64,000 nucleotides of DNA. Origin: Paraburkholderia fungorum (GTDB lineage Bacteria > Pseudomonadota > Gammaproteobacteria > Burkholderiales > Burkholderiaceae). The position numbers and the translations under genes are program-made. Positions 17,293-26,864 of this stretch are shown piece after piece. How positions within the stretch are numbered: the first letter of the stretch is position 1; each line of letters opens with the position of its first letter. The notes beneath the pieces were generated by a model. That model was not told the DNA's origin, ran no database searches, and saw only the letters and a program-made list of their open reading frames with translations. The DNA lies in NCBI RefSeq assembly GCF_902833645.1, contig NZ_CADFGE010000005.1, positions 62,001 through 126,000 on the forward strand. Direction: 5' to 3'.

Positions 17293-17529
17293 TCAATAGC
17301 TTGTCCGTCGTAAGCCTCCTTTGCGCAAAGCCAATTGGATGGATTGGCCGGTTCGGGCTTGACCGGATTCGACGACCGGCTGGATGAGCGCCTGGACCGG
17401 CAGGTCGTTATCGCGTGCGAAGCGGGCAACGAAATCGAACGCATCAGGGCAAGCGCATCGCATCTCGCCCACGACAGTCAGACGTTTGACGCCGGCCTCC
17501 ACGACCGACGTTGCGACGTGCGTCAACAC
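17293..17529 (-). pseudogene. DUF3579 remnant (N-terminally truncated)
   Basis: The frame GVKRLTVVGEMRCACPDAF followed by DFVARFARDNDLPV matches the second half of the intact DUF3579 protein at 25331 (GVKCLIVSGELWSVCPEAF then DFVVRFAEDNDLPV). The first half of the family, including the RPGDWAERL motif, is missing. It lies just downstream of a decayed chemoreceptor tail on the same strand, the same gene order as in the intact copy. Confidence 0.7.
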
Positions 17530-17606
17530 CAGGTTGATGGCAGGTCGCAGATCACGCCGGCATCGCGGCGTGTTTGTTCATGTTTTCGGTGACCGCTGGC
17601 GCGCGC

Positions 17607-17714
17607 CTAGCACAGCGGGCACACCGCCGCAGTGCCGTCGAGAGACTCGATCTTTTCGACGAGTGCGGCGTTCTGCCAAATCACGTTATCCACATGCAAC
17701 ACCGCGCGATTGAT
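17607..17714 (-). pseudogene. Decayed chemoreceptor C-terminal fragment
   Basis: On the minus strand the residues INRAVLHVDN followed by QNAALVEKIESLDG align with the end of the signalling domain of chemoreceptors (INRAVTQMDN...QNAALVEQ at about 25.13 kb). A stop precedes the fragment and another ends it. Only about 35 codons remain. Confidence 0.65.
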
Positions 17715-17717
17715 TCA

Positions 17718-18387
17718 GTCAACGCCGCGTGAGTACTCCTTCGGTGTTAAGCGAACTTAAGTTCCTGCAACCTGGCTACTAAACTCGGGACTTTCTCGAC
17801 TATATGAGAGTGCCGCAAGAGTGGGCCTTGACGTGGATGCGGTTGCAGTCGATTGACGTAAAGATGCACTCGTCACGAACTAAACGATCGACCTTATGCC
17901 ACGAGCCGAAGTCTGCTGAGTCCGCCAGAGCGAAAGCTCTGTCAGAAGCGTGACAGCAACAGCGGCTTGTTACCGATATACGTGCTGCAGGTTCGCGCGT
18001 CGCGCGCGATGCCATTGGCGCTTGCTGACCTTGCGTGATTCTGGTCGGACCAGGGAAGCCAGCCCGTTCACCCGCGAAATGCCGGATCGCCGACCCGTGG
18101 CTGCGCCGCGTGTCCTCGCGCGTGGCCGCCTCGAAGTCGAGAGCAAATCCAGGCATGGCTCGTCCAGCAGGAAACCGGGCGACGAGACAATTGTGTAAGA
18201 GCTGTCTGCCGGTCGCTGAGTATTGACGAAGCATCGATTGCCAACGCTCGACAACTCCGCTCATGGAAATCCCTCATGAAAAACCTATCCCCGTGTAAGT
18301 CGGCAGAAGGATTCACTCCCCTAGAATCTCCTCCATCGATGCAGACGGGCGGCATTCCGCCGCGCCGGACAATAATGGAGACTATCG
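17718..18387. other. Gap with no supported gene
   Basis: About 670 bp before the ABC transporter. Long overlapping frames exist on both strands owing to high GC, but none shows family features or a ribosome site. TTAAG occurs twice (around 17745) at a 10-bp period, one base short of the PmrA/QseB-box spacing. Confidence 0.35.
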
Positions 18388-19401
18388 ATGACCCCTAGCT
18401 TTCGCTCGCTGCGCCATATCGCCGTCGCGTCCAGCCTGCTGTTCGGTATTGCGTCGCAGCACGCGACAGCCGCCGACAGCGGGAAGATCACGATCATGGT
18501 CGGCGGCATCACGAAGCTGATCTACCTGCCAGCGCGCCTGACCGAACAGCTCGGTTATTTTAAGGACGAAGGGCTTGACGTCGAACTGCTGTCGCAGCCT
18601 GCCGGCGTTGACGCTGAAAACGAACTGCTCGCGGGAGCCGTTCAGGCGGTCGTCGGGTTCTACGACCACACGATCGATCTGCAAACCAAAGGCAAGGACG
18701 TCAAGGCGATTGTCGTGTTCGGTCAGGTGCCGGGCGAGGTCGAAATGGTGTCGACCAAGGCGGCTGACACGGTCAAATCGATGGCCGACGTGAAGGGCAA
18801 GACGCTGGGTGTGACTGGCCTCGGTTCTTCAACAAGCTTCCTTACACAATACCTTGCCGGACAGCATGGCATCCAGTCGACGGAATACACGATGCTGCCG
18901 GTGGGCGCTGACGCCAGCTTCATCGCCGCAATCAAGCAAGGTCGCATCGACGCCGGCATGACGACCGAACCGACCGTGTCGGCATTGCAGAAGTCTGGCG
19001 ATGCGAAGGTGCTCGTGGACATGCGCTCGGTCGAAGGCACGAAGGCGGCGTTGGGCGGCACCTACCCGGCGTCGAGCCTCTATGTGCAGGCGGCATGGGC
19101 CGATTCGCACAAGGCTGAAGCAGCAAAGCTCGCGCACGCGTTCGTGCGCACCATGCAGTTCATCCACACGCATAGCGCGGAAGAAATCGCCGCAAAGATG
19201 CCCGGCGACTACCAGAAGGACAAACCGCTTTACGTGAGTGCGCTGAAGGCTTCGCTGCCGATGTACACGCCGGACGGCAGGATGCCCGCCGATGGACCGG
19301 CGACCGTGCTCAAGGTGTTGTCGGCGTTCAATCCGTCGGTCAAGGGCAAACATATTGAGTTGGGGAAAACCTATACCAATGAGTTCGTTGGCGCGAAGTA
19401 A
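18388..19401 (+). CDS. ABC transporter substrate-binding protein, NitT/TauT (SsuA-like) family
   Basis: Periplasmic binding protein of 337 residues. A signal peptide ending ATAA precedes a mature part with the SsuA/NMT1-like fold (TKLIYLPARLTEQLGYFKDEGLDVEL, GVTGLGSSTSFLTQYL, VGADASFIAAIKQGRIDAGM). It is the first gene of a binding protein, ATPase, permease set. The family handles sulfonates, nitrate, pyrimidine precursors, aromatic acids or riboflavin; the substrate cannot be read from sequence alone. Confidence 0.88.
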   Translation: MTPSFRSLRHIAVASSLLFGIASQHATAADSGKITIMVGGITKLIYLPARLTEQLGYFKDEGLDVELLSQPAGVDAENELLAGAVQAVVGFYDHTIDLQTKGKDVKAIVVFGQVPGEVEMVSTKAADTVKSMADVKGKTLGVTGLGSSTSFLTQYLAGQHGIQSTEYTMLPVGADASFIAAIKQGRIDAGMTTEPTVSALQKSGDAKVLVDMRSVEGTKAALGGTYPASSLYVQAAWADSHKAEAAKLAHAFVRTMQFIHTHSAEEIAAKMPGDYQKDKPLYVSALKASLPMYTPDGRMPADGPATVLKVLSAFNPSVKGKHIELGKTYTNEFVGAK

Positions 19402-19500
19402 GTCAGCGCCTGCCGGTTGCGCCTGCGTGTCTGATGCAGCCGGTTTCGTTTCGCTTGCCGTGCCGCGTTTGCGGTACCGGCCATTCCCACGGATGTACAG

Positions 19501-20298
19501 ATGAACCTAGTTGTTTCTCAGAGCGCGCCGGTGATCGAGTTCCGCTCGGTGTCGTGCCGTTTCATTTCTCCAGACGGCAAGGCGACGATCGCGTTGCGCG
19601 ACTTCAGCATGGCGGTTGCGAAGGGCGAGTTCGTCGCCATCGTCGGACCGACCGGTTGCGGCAAGTCGACCACGCTCAGCATGATCACCGGGCTCCTGAA
19701 GCCGACGACCGGCGAAGTGCGCGTGATGGGCGCGCCGGTAGACGGCATCGATCCGCGAATCGGCTTCGTGTTTCAGGCCGATGCGGTGTTTCCGTGGCGT
19801 TCGGTCCTCGATAACGTGGCAGCCGGGCCACTCTATCGCGGCCGCTCGAAATCGGCCGCGCACGACGAGGCCAATGAATGGCTGCGCCGCGTCGGGCTCG
19901 AGAAGTTCGGCAAGCATTATCCGCATCAGCTGTCAGGCGGCATGCGCAAGCGTGTGGCGCTCGCGCAAACCTTTATCAACAAGCCTGAAATCCTGCTGAT
20001 GGACGAGCCCTTCTCGGCGCTCGACATGCAGACCCGCACGCTGATGCAGGACGAACTGCTGCAGTTGTGGTCGGCTAATTCGGGGTCGGTAGTGTTCGTC
20101 ACGCACGATCTGGAAGAAGCGATCGCGCTGGCTGATCGCGTGTTCGTGCTGAGCGCGCGCCCCGCGACGTTGAAGAAGGTCTATGAGATAGATCTGCCGC
20201 GCCCGCGGATCACGTCGGAAGTTCGCTACGAGCCGCGCTTCATCGAGATTTCGCGCGATATCTGGCATGACCTGCGCGAAGAAGTGCAGATCGCCTGA
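19501..20298 (+). CDS. ABC transporter ATP-binding protein (SsuB/TauB-like)
   Basis: ATPase subunit of 265 residues. Walker A GPTGCGKST, Q-loop FQADAVFPWRS, signature LSGGMRKRVALAQ, Walker B ILLMDEPFSALD and H-loop VTHDLEEA are all present. The PFSALD signature and length are typical of the SsuB/TauB group. It lies 100 bp after the binding protein and 25 bp before the permease. An earlier start at 19501 has only a weak ribosome site. Confidence 0.93.
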   Translation: MNLVVSQSAPVIEFRSVSCRFISPDGKATIALRDFSMAVAKGEFVAIVGPTGCGKSTTLSMITGLLKPTTGEVRVMGAPVDGIDPRIGFVFQADAVFPWRSVLDNVAAGPLYRGRSKSAAHDEANEWLRRVGLEKFGKHYPHQLSGGMRKRVALAQTFINKPEILLMDEPFSALDMQTRTLMQDELLQLWSANSGSVVFVTHDLEEAIALADRVFVLSARPATLKKVYEIDLPRPRITSEVRYEPRFIEISRDIWHDLREEVQIA

Positions 20299-20323
20299 TA
20301 AACCTGAATTCGGAACAACATTC

Positions 20324-21184
20324 ATGGCAACTCCTGAATACGCACTGCAGGCGGGCTTCGATAGCGCGTCGCTGGCAACTGTTGAAAAAATCGCACAGCG
20401 CAGGCTGCGCCAGCGGCATGCTCTGATCATCGCCCTGCGGGTACTGGTGCTGGTCGTCGTGCTGGGTGGATGGGAAATGGGCGGACGGCATAAGTGGATC
20501 GATCCGTTCTTTTTTTCGATGCCCTCGGCGATCTTCGCTCAGATCGTGGACTGGTTTGTCAACGGCACCTCGCAGGGCCCACTGCTGCAGCAGGTCTGGG
20601 TCACGCTTGAAGAAACCGGCATCGGCTTTCTCATCGGTGCGGTCGGTGGCATTGTCTGTGGCGTCGTGCTTGGTCGCAACAAACTGCTCTCCGACGTGTT
20701 CAGCATTTACATCCAGATTGCCAACTCGATTCCGCGCGTGGTGCTGGGATCGGTGTTCGTGATCGCGCTTGGTTTGGGCATGGCCTCAAAGGTCGCGCTG
20801 GCGGTCGTGATGGTGTTCTTTGTCGTGTTTGGCAATGCATTCCAGGGCGTGCGTGAGGCCGACCGGTACATGATCGCGAATGCGCAGATCCTCGGTGCCT
20901 CGAAGCGTCAGTTGACCACGTCAGTGGTGATTCCATCGGCACTGTCATGGATCCTTGCGAGCCTGCACGTGAGCTTCGGTTTCGCGCTGGTCGGTGCGGT
21001 AGTCGGCGAGTTCCTCGGTTCGAAGCAGGGTATCGGCCTGCTGATTTCGACAGCGCAAGGCGCATTCAATGCGAGCGGCGTGTTCGCGGCGATGATCGTG
21101 CTCGCGGTGGTCGCGCTCACGGCCGACTATCTGCTGACCGCGCTGGAGAAGCGTCTGCTGAAGTGGCGGCCGGCGGCATTCTGA
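20324..21184 (+). CDS. ABC transporter permease (SsuC/TauC-like)
   Basis: Inner-membrane permease of 286 residues with about six membrane helices in the binding-protein-dependent transport fold. The cytoplasmic EAA loop is recognisable (GVREADRYMIANAQILGASKRQ, then VVIPSALSWILASLHVSFGFALVGAVVGEF). Co-transcribed with the two preceding genes; it completes a NitT/TauT-type importer. Confidence 0.92.
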   Translation: MATPEYALQAGFDSASLATVEKIAQRRLRQRHALIIALRVLVLVVVLGGWEMGGRHKWIDPFFFSMPSAIFAQIVDWFVNGTSQGPLLQQVWVTLEETGIGFLIGAVGGIVCGVVLGRNKLLSDVFSIYIQIANSIPRVVLGSVFVIALGLGMASKVALAVVMVFFVVFGNAFQGVREADRYMIANAQILGASKRQLTTSVVIPSALSWILASLHVSFGFALVGAVVGEFLGSKQGIGLLISTAQGAFNASGVFAAMIVLAVVALTADYLLTALEKRLLKWRPAAF

Positions 21185-21601
21185 GCTTCAGGAGGAGGGG
21201 GGCGTTGCTAAAGCGAAGGGGCGTGGCCGGCACAATGCCGCAGACGGCCAGTCTGGTGAAGCACGTCGCTTAGCTGTTGTCGGCGTGAACGTCGGATGAC
21301 GATACCAACGCAGACGAGGACCCGCTGTCCCTGGCGAGGTCGCTATGGTGGTGAAGACATTCGGGTCGTCATCCGGCGACCTGGTCGTAAGGTGAGTGAG
21401 CGGTTCGGGTATTCCTGCGGAGACAGGCATGGATTCGATCACTCGAGGTACGACCGATGACGGGCACGTCTGACCTGGGTCATCAAATGTCCACGGATTT
21501 GCCTTGCCTGACGCTGGGGCGACGGACCGGCACAAGGGAAGATGAGCGTATTTGCCCTCGCCGCGGTTAGCTTGCGCGCGTCGCGCAATTGAGGAAAGGC
21601 G
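21185..21601. other. Intergenic region before the orphan response regulator
   Basis: About 420 bp with no supported gene; the minus-strand frame covering it has no family features. It presumably holds the promoter of the regulator at 21602. Confidence 0.35.
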
Positions 21602-22276
21602 ATGAAGCTGCTGCTCGTGGAAGACAACGCGGAACTCGCGCATTGGGTTGTCAACCTGCTGCGTCGTGAAAACTTCGCGATCGATTGCGTCGGCGACGGC
21701 GAAAGCGCGGATAGGCTGCTGGCGGCCCATTGCTACGACGTGGTGCTACTGGACATCCAGCTGCCACGGATGGACGGCAAGGAAGTGCTGGCACGACTGC
21801 GCCGTCGCGGCGACAAGGTGCCGGTAGTGATCCTGACAGCCTATGGCTCGACAGACGACAAGGTCGACTGTTTTAGCGCGGGCGCCGACGACTATGTCGT
21901 CAAGCCATTCGACGCACGGGAACTGGTGGCGCGGATCAAGGCGCTGATCCGCAGACAGGCAGGCGCCATGTCGGGCTGTCTTGTTTGTGGCGATCTGGAG
22001 TACATACCCGACACGCGTGACTTTCGTCATAACAACCTGCCGCTGGCGTTGCGGGCTCGTGAGCGCACCATCCTCGAAGCCCTGATGCTAAGACAGGGAA
22101 AAACAGTCTCGAAGACAACCCTGATGGACAGCGTGTTCGGTCTCGACGACGAGCCGAGCGCGGATGCGATTGACATCTATATTCACCGTTTGCGCAGGCA
22201 CCTGGCCCTGTCGAGCGCGCAGATCGTGACACTGCGTGGGCTTGGATACATTTTGCGCAGCAGGGACGCGGTGTAG
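21602..22276 (+). CDS. OmpR-family response regulator, TctD-like, orphan
   Basis: Response regulator of 224 residues: receiver with acidic pair (VEDNAE), Asp in VVLLDIQLPRMDG, Thr in ILTAY and Lys in VKPFD; winged helix with ERTILEALMLRQGKTVSKTTLMDSVFG and AIDIYIHRLRRHL. This resembles TctD, which controls tricarboxylate uptake porins. GAGGAAAGG supports the start. No kinase gene is adjacent. It sits between the ABC transporter and a porin and may control one of them. Confidence 0.88.
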   Translation: MKLLLVEDNAELAHWVVNLLRRENFAIDCVGDGESADRLLAAHCYDVVLLDIQLPRMDGKEVLARLRRRGDKVPVVILTAYGSTDDKVDCFSAGADDYVVKPFDARELVARIKALIRRQAGAMSGCLVCGDLEYIPDTRDFRHNNLPLALRARERTILEALMLRQGKTVSKTTLMDSVFGLDDEPSADAIDIYIHRLRRHLALSSAQIVTLRGLGYILRSRDAV

Positions 22277-22468
22277 CGGGTGCCAAATCAGCAGCGTATA
22301 TCAGCAAATACACTTAGTTGTGCGAATGATACGGGAAAGCTGCCTGAAGGATTGAGCTCACTAGGATAGCGCTCATTGACTGAAGGGAACTGTCATCCGG
22401 ATGTCCGCACCGCAGTTGCAGCGGGCAACAAGAAAAAAATTTCAACGCAGTAATCAGAGGAGATGACC

Positions 22469-23599
22469 TTGAAGCAAAAGTACCTAACCATGGCCGTCGC
22501 GGCAGGCGCCCTGGCGTCGAGCGGCGCGCACGCCCAATCGAGCGTGCAACTCTATGGCCTCATCGATTTGAGCGCGCTTGCCTACACGACGAATGCCGAT
22601 GCATCCGGCAAGCACGTGATTGGCATGGGCCACGCCGGCGAGCCGTGGTTTAGCGGCAGCCGCTGGGGCGTGCACGGCGCCGAGGACATCGGTGGCGGCA
22701 ATAAGATTATTTTCAAGTTGGAGAGCGAATTCGTCGCCGCGAACGGCAACATGGAAGATCCCGGTCAGCTCTTCGATCGTGACTCCTGGGTCGGCATCGA
22801 GAACCCCACGATCGGCCAGGTGACGGCCGGCTTCCAGGACACCGTTGCGAAGGATTTCTCGGGCCTCTACGCCGACCCGTACGTCAGCGCGAAGTTCTCG
22901 ACGAACGAAGGCGCTTACACCAATTCCAACAACTTCAAGCAACTGGTGTTCTACGCGGCTGGCCCGACCGGCACGCGTTCCGAGAACGGCATCCAGTGGC
23001 GCAAGCTCTTCAGCAACGGCATCTATGCGGCCGCTGGCTATCAGTTCAGCAACTCAACGCAGTTCGCCAACGGCTCGGGCTATCAGGCCGTGCTCGGCTG
23101 GAACGTTGGGCCGGCCTCAATCGGTGGCTTCTACAGCCACACGAACAACGGCGGCTTTACCGATCAGACGTACTCGGTGGGGGGCGACTATCGTTTCGGC
23201 ATCGGCCGTGTCAACGCCGGCTACTTCCATTACACGGGCAAGCAGGGCTCGCTGCCGGATCGGGAGGACAATGCGTGGACGGTGTCGTTCAAGCTCGCAC
23301 CAAAGGGTCCGTTCGACTATGAACTCGGCTATCAGCAGATGCATGTGAAGAACGCCGCCTACAACAGCGACGGCGACATCCCGAATGCCAACTCCGGCGC
23401 ATTCGACACGACGGCCACGACGGTTCACAACGGCTACAAGGAGACGGTCTACGCGTCAGCTTTCTACCACCTCTCGAAGCGCACAGAGGTGTACCTGGCC
23501 GCCGACTACATGAAACTGCATGGCGGCTACACGGTGTCGACCACGTTCGGCCACAACAACCAGATCGAAGTGGCCACGGGTATCCGCACCCGCTTCTGA
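22469..23599 (+). CDS. Outer-membrane porin, Burkholderia OmpC-like family
   Basis: General or anion-type trimeric porin of 376 residues: signal peptide ending AHA, mature start QSSVQLYGLIDLSALAY, the conserved SRWGVHGAEDIGGGNKIIFKLE, and C-terminal Phe (IRTRF) for barrel insertion. The frame has an ATG at 22463, but AGAGGAG is too close to it; TTG 22469 fits the spacing and gives the expected MKQKYLTMAV signal. A strong terminator follows. Confidence 0.9.
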   Translation: MKQKYLTMAVAAGALASSGAHAQSSVQLYGLIDLSALAYTTNADASGKHVIGMGHAGEPWFSGSRWGVHGAEDIGGGNKIIFKLESEFVAANGNMEDPGQLFDRDSWVGIENPTIGQVTAGFQDTVAKDFSGLYADPYVSAKFSTNEGAYTNSNNFKQLVFYAAGPTGTRSENGIQWRKLFSNGIYAAAGYQFSNSTQFANGSGYQAVLGWNVGPASIGGFYSHTNNGGFTDQTYSVGGDYRFGIGRVNAGYFHYTGKQGSLPDREDNAWTVSFKLAPKGPFDYELGYQQMHVKNAAYNSDGDIPNANSGAFDTTATTVHNGYKETVYASAFYHLSKRTEVYLAADYMKLHGGYTVSTTFGHNNQIEVATGIRTRF

Positions 23600-23651
23600 C
23601 CCTGGCATCAGCTCCTCGCAGTAGATCTTTTCGATCGATTTCCTCCATTTT

Positions 23652-23686
23652 GCGGCGGCGGATGTATCCGCCTGCCGCTTTTTTCT
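23652..23686 (+). terminator. Rho-independent terminator after the porin
   Basis: Stem GCGGC-GGCGGAT / ATCCGCC-T-GCCGC with a two-base loop, followed by a run of six T (from about 23679). A classic intrinsic terminator. Confidence 0.8.
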
Positions 23687-23711
23687 GCTCAGCGGGTCGA
23701 GGAAGGCAGCC

Positions 23712-25334
23712 ATGTTCAGAAATACCACTATCCGGGTCGCGCTGACCATCACCATCGCCGGTTATACAGCAGCGCTAATGCTCGTGATCGTAACGTCGAT
23801 CGCGGGACTCAAAGCGGCCAACACGGCGCTCGACAGGATGTATCGAGAGGAAACGGCGGCGCTGCGACACCTGACCGCCAGCAGCGATGCGCTTCTGCAG
23901 GTGCGAGTCGATCTCGGCGCGTTCGAAACACTCGTCGCACAGGGAAAACCGACTGATGCGGTGCTCGCCAGGGTGCATGCGGAGCAGAGGGGCAGCGACC
24001 GGGAACTGGCTGCTTATTCGGCACAACCGCCTTCGAATGAGGTTGAGAGGAAGCTGGCCGACGCGCTGCGGGCGAAGCGCGAGCAATTGATGAAGCAGGC
24101 ACTTGCGCCTGAAATTGCGGCGCTTGACCAGAACGATTTCATGTCTTTTCGCACGACGCAGCGTCAGGCACCAGACACCCTTTTCAGTGACTACCGGAGC
24201 GCCGAGCTTGCGCTGGAGGATTTTCAGGCAGAGCAGCAAAAGGCGAGTTTCGCATCAGCGGAACAGCATTTCCATATGCTGCTCTGGCTCTTCGGCGCGA
24301 TCGGGACTGCTGCGATCGTGCTGGGCGTGTTCGCGCGTTTCGCGTTGATGGCATCGATCGTACGGCCCATTGATCAGGTGATTCGTCATTTCGAACGTAT
24401 CGCGGCGGGAGATCTGACAAGCGCGATCGATAAGCTGCGCGCCAACGAGATGGGCCGGCTGATGGCTGCGCTTGCGCGAATGCAGGCGGGGCTTGCTGCC
24501 GCCGTGGGGCAGGTGCGGCACGGGACGGCAGCGATCACACACGGTGCGCGCGAAATCGCGAGTGGCAATGGCGATCTCTCGACACGTACCGAGCAGCAGG
24601 CGGCGACTTTGGAGGAGACCGCGTCGAGCATGGAAGAGCTGACTGCGACCGTCCGGCAGAACGCCGACAACGCGCGGCAGGCCAGCGCGCTCGCAGAAAA
24701 TGCGTCGGAAGTCGCGGCACGCGGGGGCAAGGTTGTCGGTCAGGTTGTCGATGTGATCGCGGACATGTCATCGAGTTCAAACCGGATTGTCGATATCATT
24801 GGCGCGATCGAGGGTATCGCGTTCCAGACCAACATCCTCGCGCTGAATGCAGCCGTTGAAGCGGCGCGTGCCGGCGAGGAAGGGCGCGGATTCGCGGTGG
24901 TCGCGGGCGAGGTCCGCGCGCTCGCGCAACGTTCGGCCGCTGCAGCAAAGGAAATCAGGGAACTGATCGGCGATTCGGTTGCGAAAGTGAGGAACGGTGC
25001 CGACCTGGCAGCTCGCGCTGGCGACACGATGACCGAAATCGTCGTAGCGGCCCGCAACGTTACCGCCATCGTCAGCGAAATCAGCGTGGCCTCGGAAGAA
25101 CAGTCGCGCGGCATCGATCAGATCAATCGCGCCGTGACGCAGATGGATAACGCGACCCAGCAGAACGCCGCACTGGTCGAGCAGGCCGCGGCGGCGGCGG
25201 CGCTCGAAGAACAGGCCCGCGCGCTCGACCATGCGGTGGCCGTGTTCCGGCTGGCTGAAACAGACCGATCTCCCGCCGTGGAACCTGGCGAGCAGAACTG
25301 GATGGCGTCCGAACCATTGACCGTCAACGCATGA
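23712..25334 (+). CDS. Methyl-accepting chemotaxis protein (Tar-like)
   Basis: Chemoreceptor of 540 residues. Two membrane helices (about 10-32 and 190-212) flank a four-helix-bundle-like ligand domain, followed by HAMP (RPIDQVIRHFERIAAGDLT) and the signalling domain with hairpin tip EGIAFQTNILALNAAVEAARAGEEGRGFAVVAGEVR. Methylation helices are Gln/Glu rich (RTEQQAATLEETASSMEEL). It ends in an ATGA overlap with the DUF3579 gene. It has no C-terminal CheR-binding pentapeptide. Confidence 0.93.
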   Translation: MFRNTTIRVALTITIAGYTAALMLVIVTSIAGLKAANTALDRMYREETAALRHLTASSDALLQVRVDLGAFETLVAQGKPTDAVLARVHAEQRGSDRELAAYSAQPPSNEVERKLADALRAKREQLMKQALAPEIAALDQNDFMSFRTTQRQAPDTLFSDYRSAELALEDFQAEQQKASFASAEQHFHMLLWLFGAIGTAAIVLGVFARFALMASIVRPIDQVIRHFERIAAGDLTSAIDKLRANEMGRLMAALARMQAGLAAAVGQVRHGTAAITHGAREIASGNGDLSTRTEQQAATLEETASSMEELTATVRQNADNARQASALAENASEVAARGGKVVGQVVDVIADMSSSSNRIVDIIGAIEGIAFQTNILALNAAVEAARAGEEGRGFAVVAGEVRALAQRSAAAAKEIRELIGDSVAKVRNGADLAARAGDTMTEIVVAARNVTAIVSEISVASEEQSRGIDQINRAVTQMDNATQQNAALVEQAAAAAALEEQARALDHAVAVFRLAETDRSPAVEPGEQNWMASEPLTVNA

Positions 25335-25669
25335 CGATAGCCGACAGCAGCGCACACTACCTGATCAGTGGCCTCACACACCACCGGACAGTCTTCCGGC
25401 CGGGTGATTGGGCCGAGCGTCTGATGGGTGTCATCATCCTGTTCGTCGGGGAGCGTCGGCCCGGCATTCATGTTGCCGCGACGCGCCTCGCCATGCCTGT
25501 CGTCGACGCTGGCGTGAAATGCCTGATCGTGTCTGGCGAACTTTGGAGCGTGTGTCCGGAAGCCTTTGACTTCGTTGTCAGGTTTGCCGAAGACAATGAT
25601 CTGCCGGTTGAGGTTTGTTTCTCGCCCGGCGATCGGGCTGCCCGGCTGGGTCCGTCTCCGGTCGTCTGA
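25331..25669 (+). CDS. DUF3579 protein coupled to the chemoreceptor
   Basis: A 112-residue cytoplasmic protein with the DUF3579 signature: RPGDWAERLMGVI near the N-terminus, a VDAGVKCLIVSGEL strand and PEAFDFVVRFAEDNDLPV near the end. Its ATG overlaps the chemoreceptor stop (ATGA), so the proteins are made together. A decayed copy lies at 17293 beside a decayed chemoreceptor tail, so the pairing is evolutionarily kept. The function of DUF3579 is unknown; a chemotaxis link is inferred from coupling. Confidence 0.85.
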   Translation: MTIADSSAHYLISGLTHHRTVFRPGDWAERLMGVIILFVGERRPGIHVAATRLAMPVVDAGVKCLIVSGELWSVCPEAFDFVVRFAEDNDLPVEVCFSPGDRAARLGPSPVV

Positions 25670-25812
25670 TTCGCGCCGTACCGGTGCGACGCGGGCCCGC
25701 GTGGGACGGGCAATCGGTCGAACCGGCCGCGGGGCGACCTGCCGTGGCAACTTGAGGGCCAACTCATAGTCGTGCCAGAGGCACAGAGTTACGCCATGGG
25801 CCCTCAACGGCA

Positions 25813-26067
25813 ATGTGGCGCGTTTGCACCAGTTTCCTCACGTGCAGTTTTTTGCTCGTTCTCACCGGACATGATGCGGTTGCGGACCCGGTCAATTCAT
25901 TGGATGTTACGCACAGCGCCTGGAGCAACGTGGTGCTCGATACCGACGTGCAGTTCCCGGAGATAGAGCGGATTTCTTCTGGCAATTCTCTTGTCGCTGC
26001 CTGTCGTCACCGCGTCACGGTCATTTGCGATCTGATTATTGACATCGGCTTCAATGTTTCCGATTAG
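25813..26067 (+). CDS. Possible small exported protein
   Basis: An 84-codon frame with a signal-like start (MWRVCTSFLTCSFLLVLTGHDAVA) and a mature part with two Cys (VAACRHRVTVICDL). There is no good ribosome site and an overlapping frame exists. Accepted only tentatively. Confidence 0.35.
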   Translation: MWRVCTSFLTCSFLLVLTGHDAVADPVNSLDVTHSAWSNVVLDTDVQFPEIERISSGNSLVAACRHRVTVICDLIIDIGFNVSD

Positions 26068-26215
26068 TTCGGTGCATCGATATCACCCTGGCGCTTGTGA
26101 CGGGAATTCGCGATCAGCCTGATCTCCCCCTTGTAGAACGGCCTTTTCCCAAACGGCCCGAACAGCCCGGGCGCGAACGGGTCAAACGATCATGTAGTTT
26201 TTCGGGGAGAGTAAA

Positions 26216-26518
26216 GTGGATGATCCCGCAAAGCTTATCGCGCTGGTTGCAGTGACTGTCTTCGGCACTGCCTGCACGGCCCCGCAGCCCGACTACACGT
26301 ACGAGACAACCGTACGTCTGCCCGACGGTAAAACGGCGCAGTGTGCCGTGAATGAGCCTGCGGATGCCGCGCGCGTCTCAAGCAGTACGCTGGACCTGAG
26401 CGATCAGCGCAAGGCAGAGGTGCTAGCCACTCAGCGCCTGCGCGTGTTGAGCGGCCCCAAATCGGTATACCCGTCCCCCTACACGGCGCCTGTCGTGAGG
26501 TGTGAGCTTGTCAACTGA
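26216..26518 (+). CDS. Small exported protein, paralogue of 16813-17115
   Basis: A 100-residue protein starting at GTG 26216 after GGGGAGAG. An N-terminal hydrophobic segment ends GTACTAPQ, possibly a weak lipobox. The mature part PDYTYETTVRLPDGKTAQCAVNEP, VLATQRLRVLSGP and YPSPYTAP match the protein at 16813. Their 3' flanks also share the short string ATCAATAGCTTG, which supports descent from one duplication. Function unknown. Confidence 0.75.
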   Translation: MDDPAKLIALVAVTVFGTACTAPQPDYTYETTVRLPDGKTAQCAVNEPADAARVSSSTLDLSDQRKAEVLATQRLRVLSGPKSVYPSPYTAPVVRCELVN

Positions 26519-26864
26519 GCATCGGGGCTGTCGTAATTTCCGTGCGAATCTGGCGGGTGGTTTCGACAGATCGATATTGATCAATAGCTTGCGCAACCTT
26601 CTATTGCGCACGAGTCGCACAGCCGCCGGGCCTTGCTGCAAGCGGCTCTGCGTCTGGCTACCTCCAGGTTTCGCATCAACCTAACGATTACCGCAGTAGT
26701 TGCGCCATTGCTCGCGGGTAGGTGGGAGTCGGTCTTATGCTTGAGATTGACGGCCCGGAGTTCCGCTTCACAGGATGTAAGCGTCGGTGTTAGAGCTCCC
26801 GCTAAAATGCCGTCAGCTGAGCCGACTACAATGATTGCTAGCCAAACGACCAATACGACCAGCC
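26519..26864. other. Gap between the paralogue and the DUF3047 gene
   Basis: About 345 bp. Long frames on both strands run through here from the next gene's GC-rich DNA, but none is supported. It probably holds the DUF3047 promoter. Confidence 0.35.

Noticed and set aside
17740..17762. TTAAG repeat considered as a fourth PmrA/QseB box
   Set aside because: The period is 10 bp, not 11, and the first half does not fit the consensus start.
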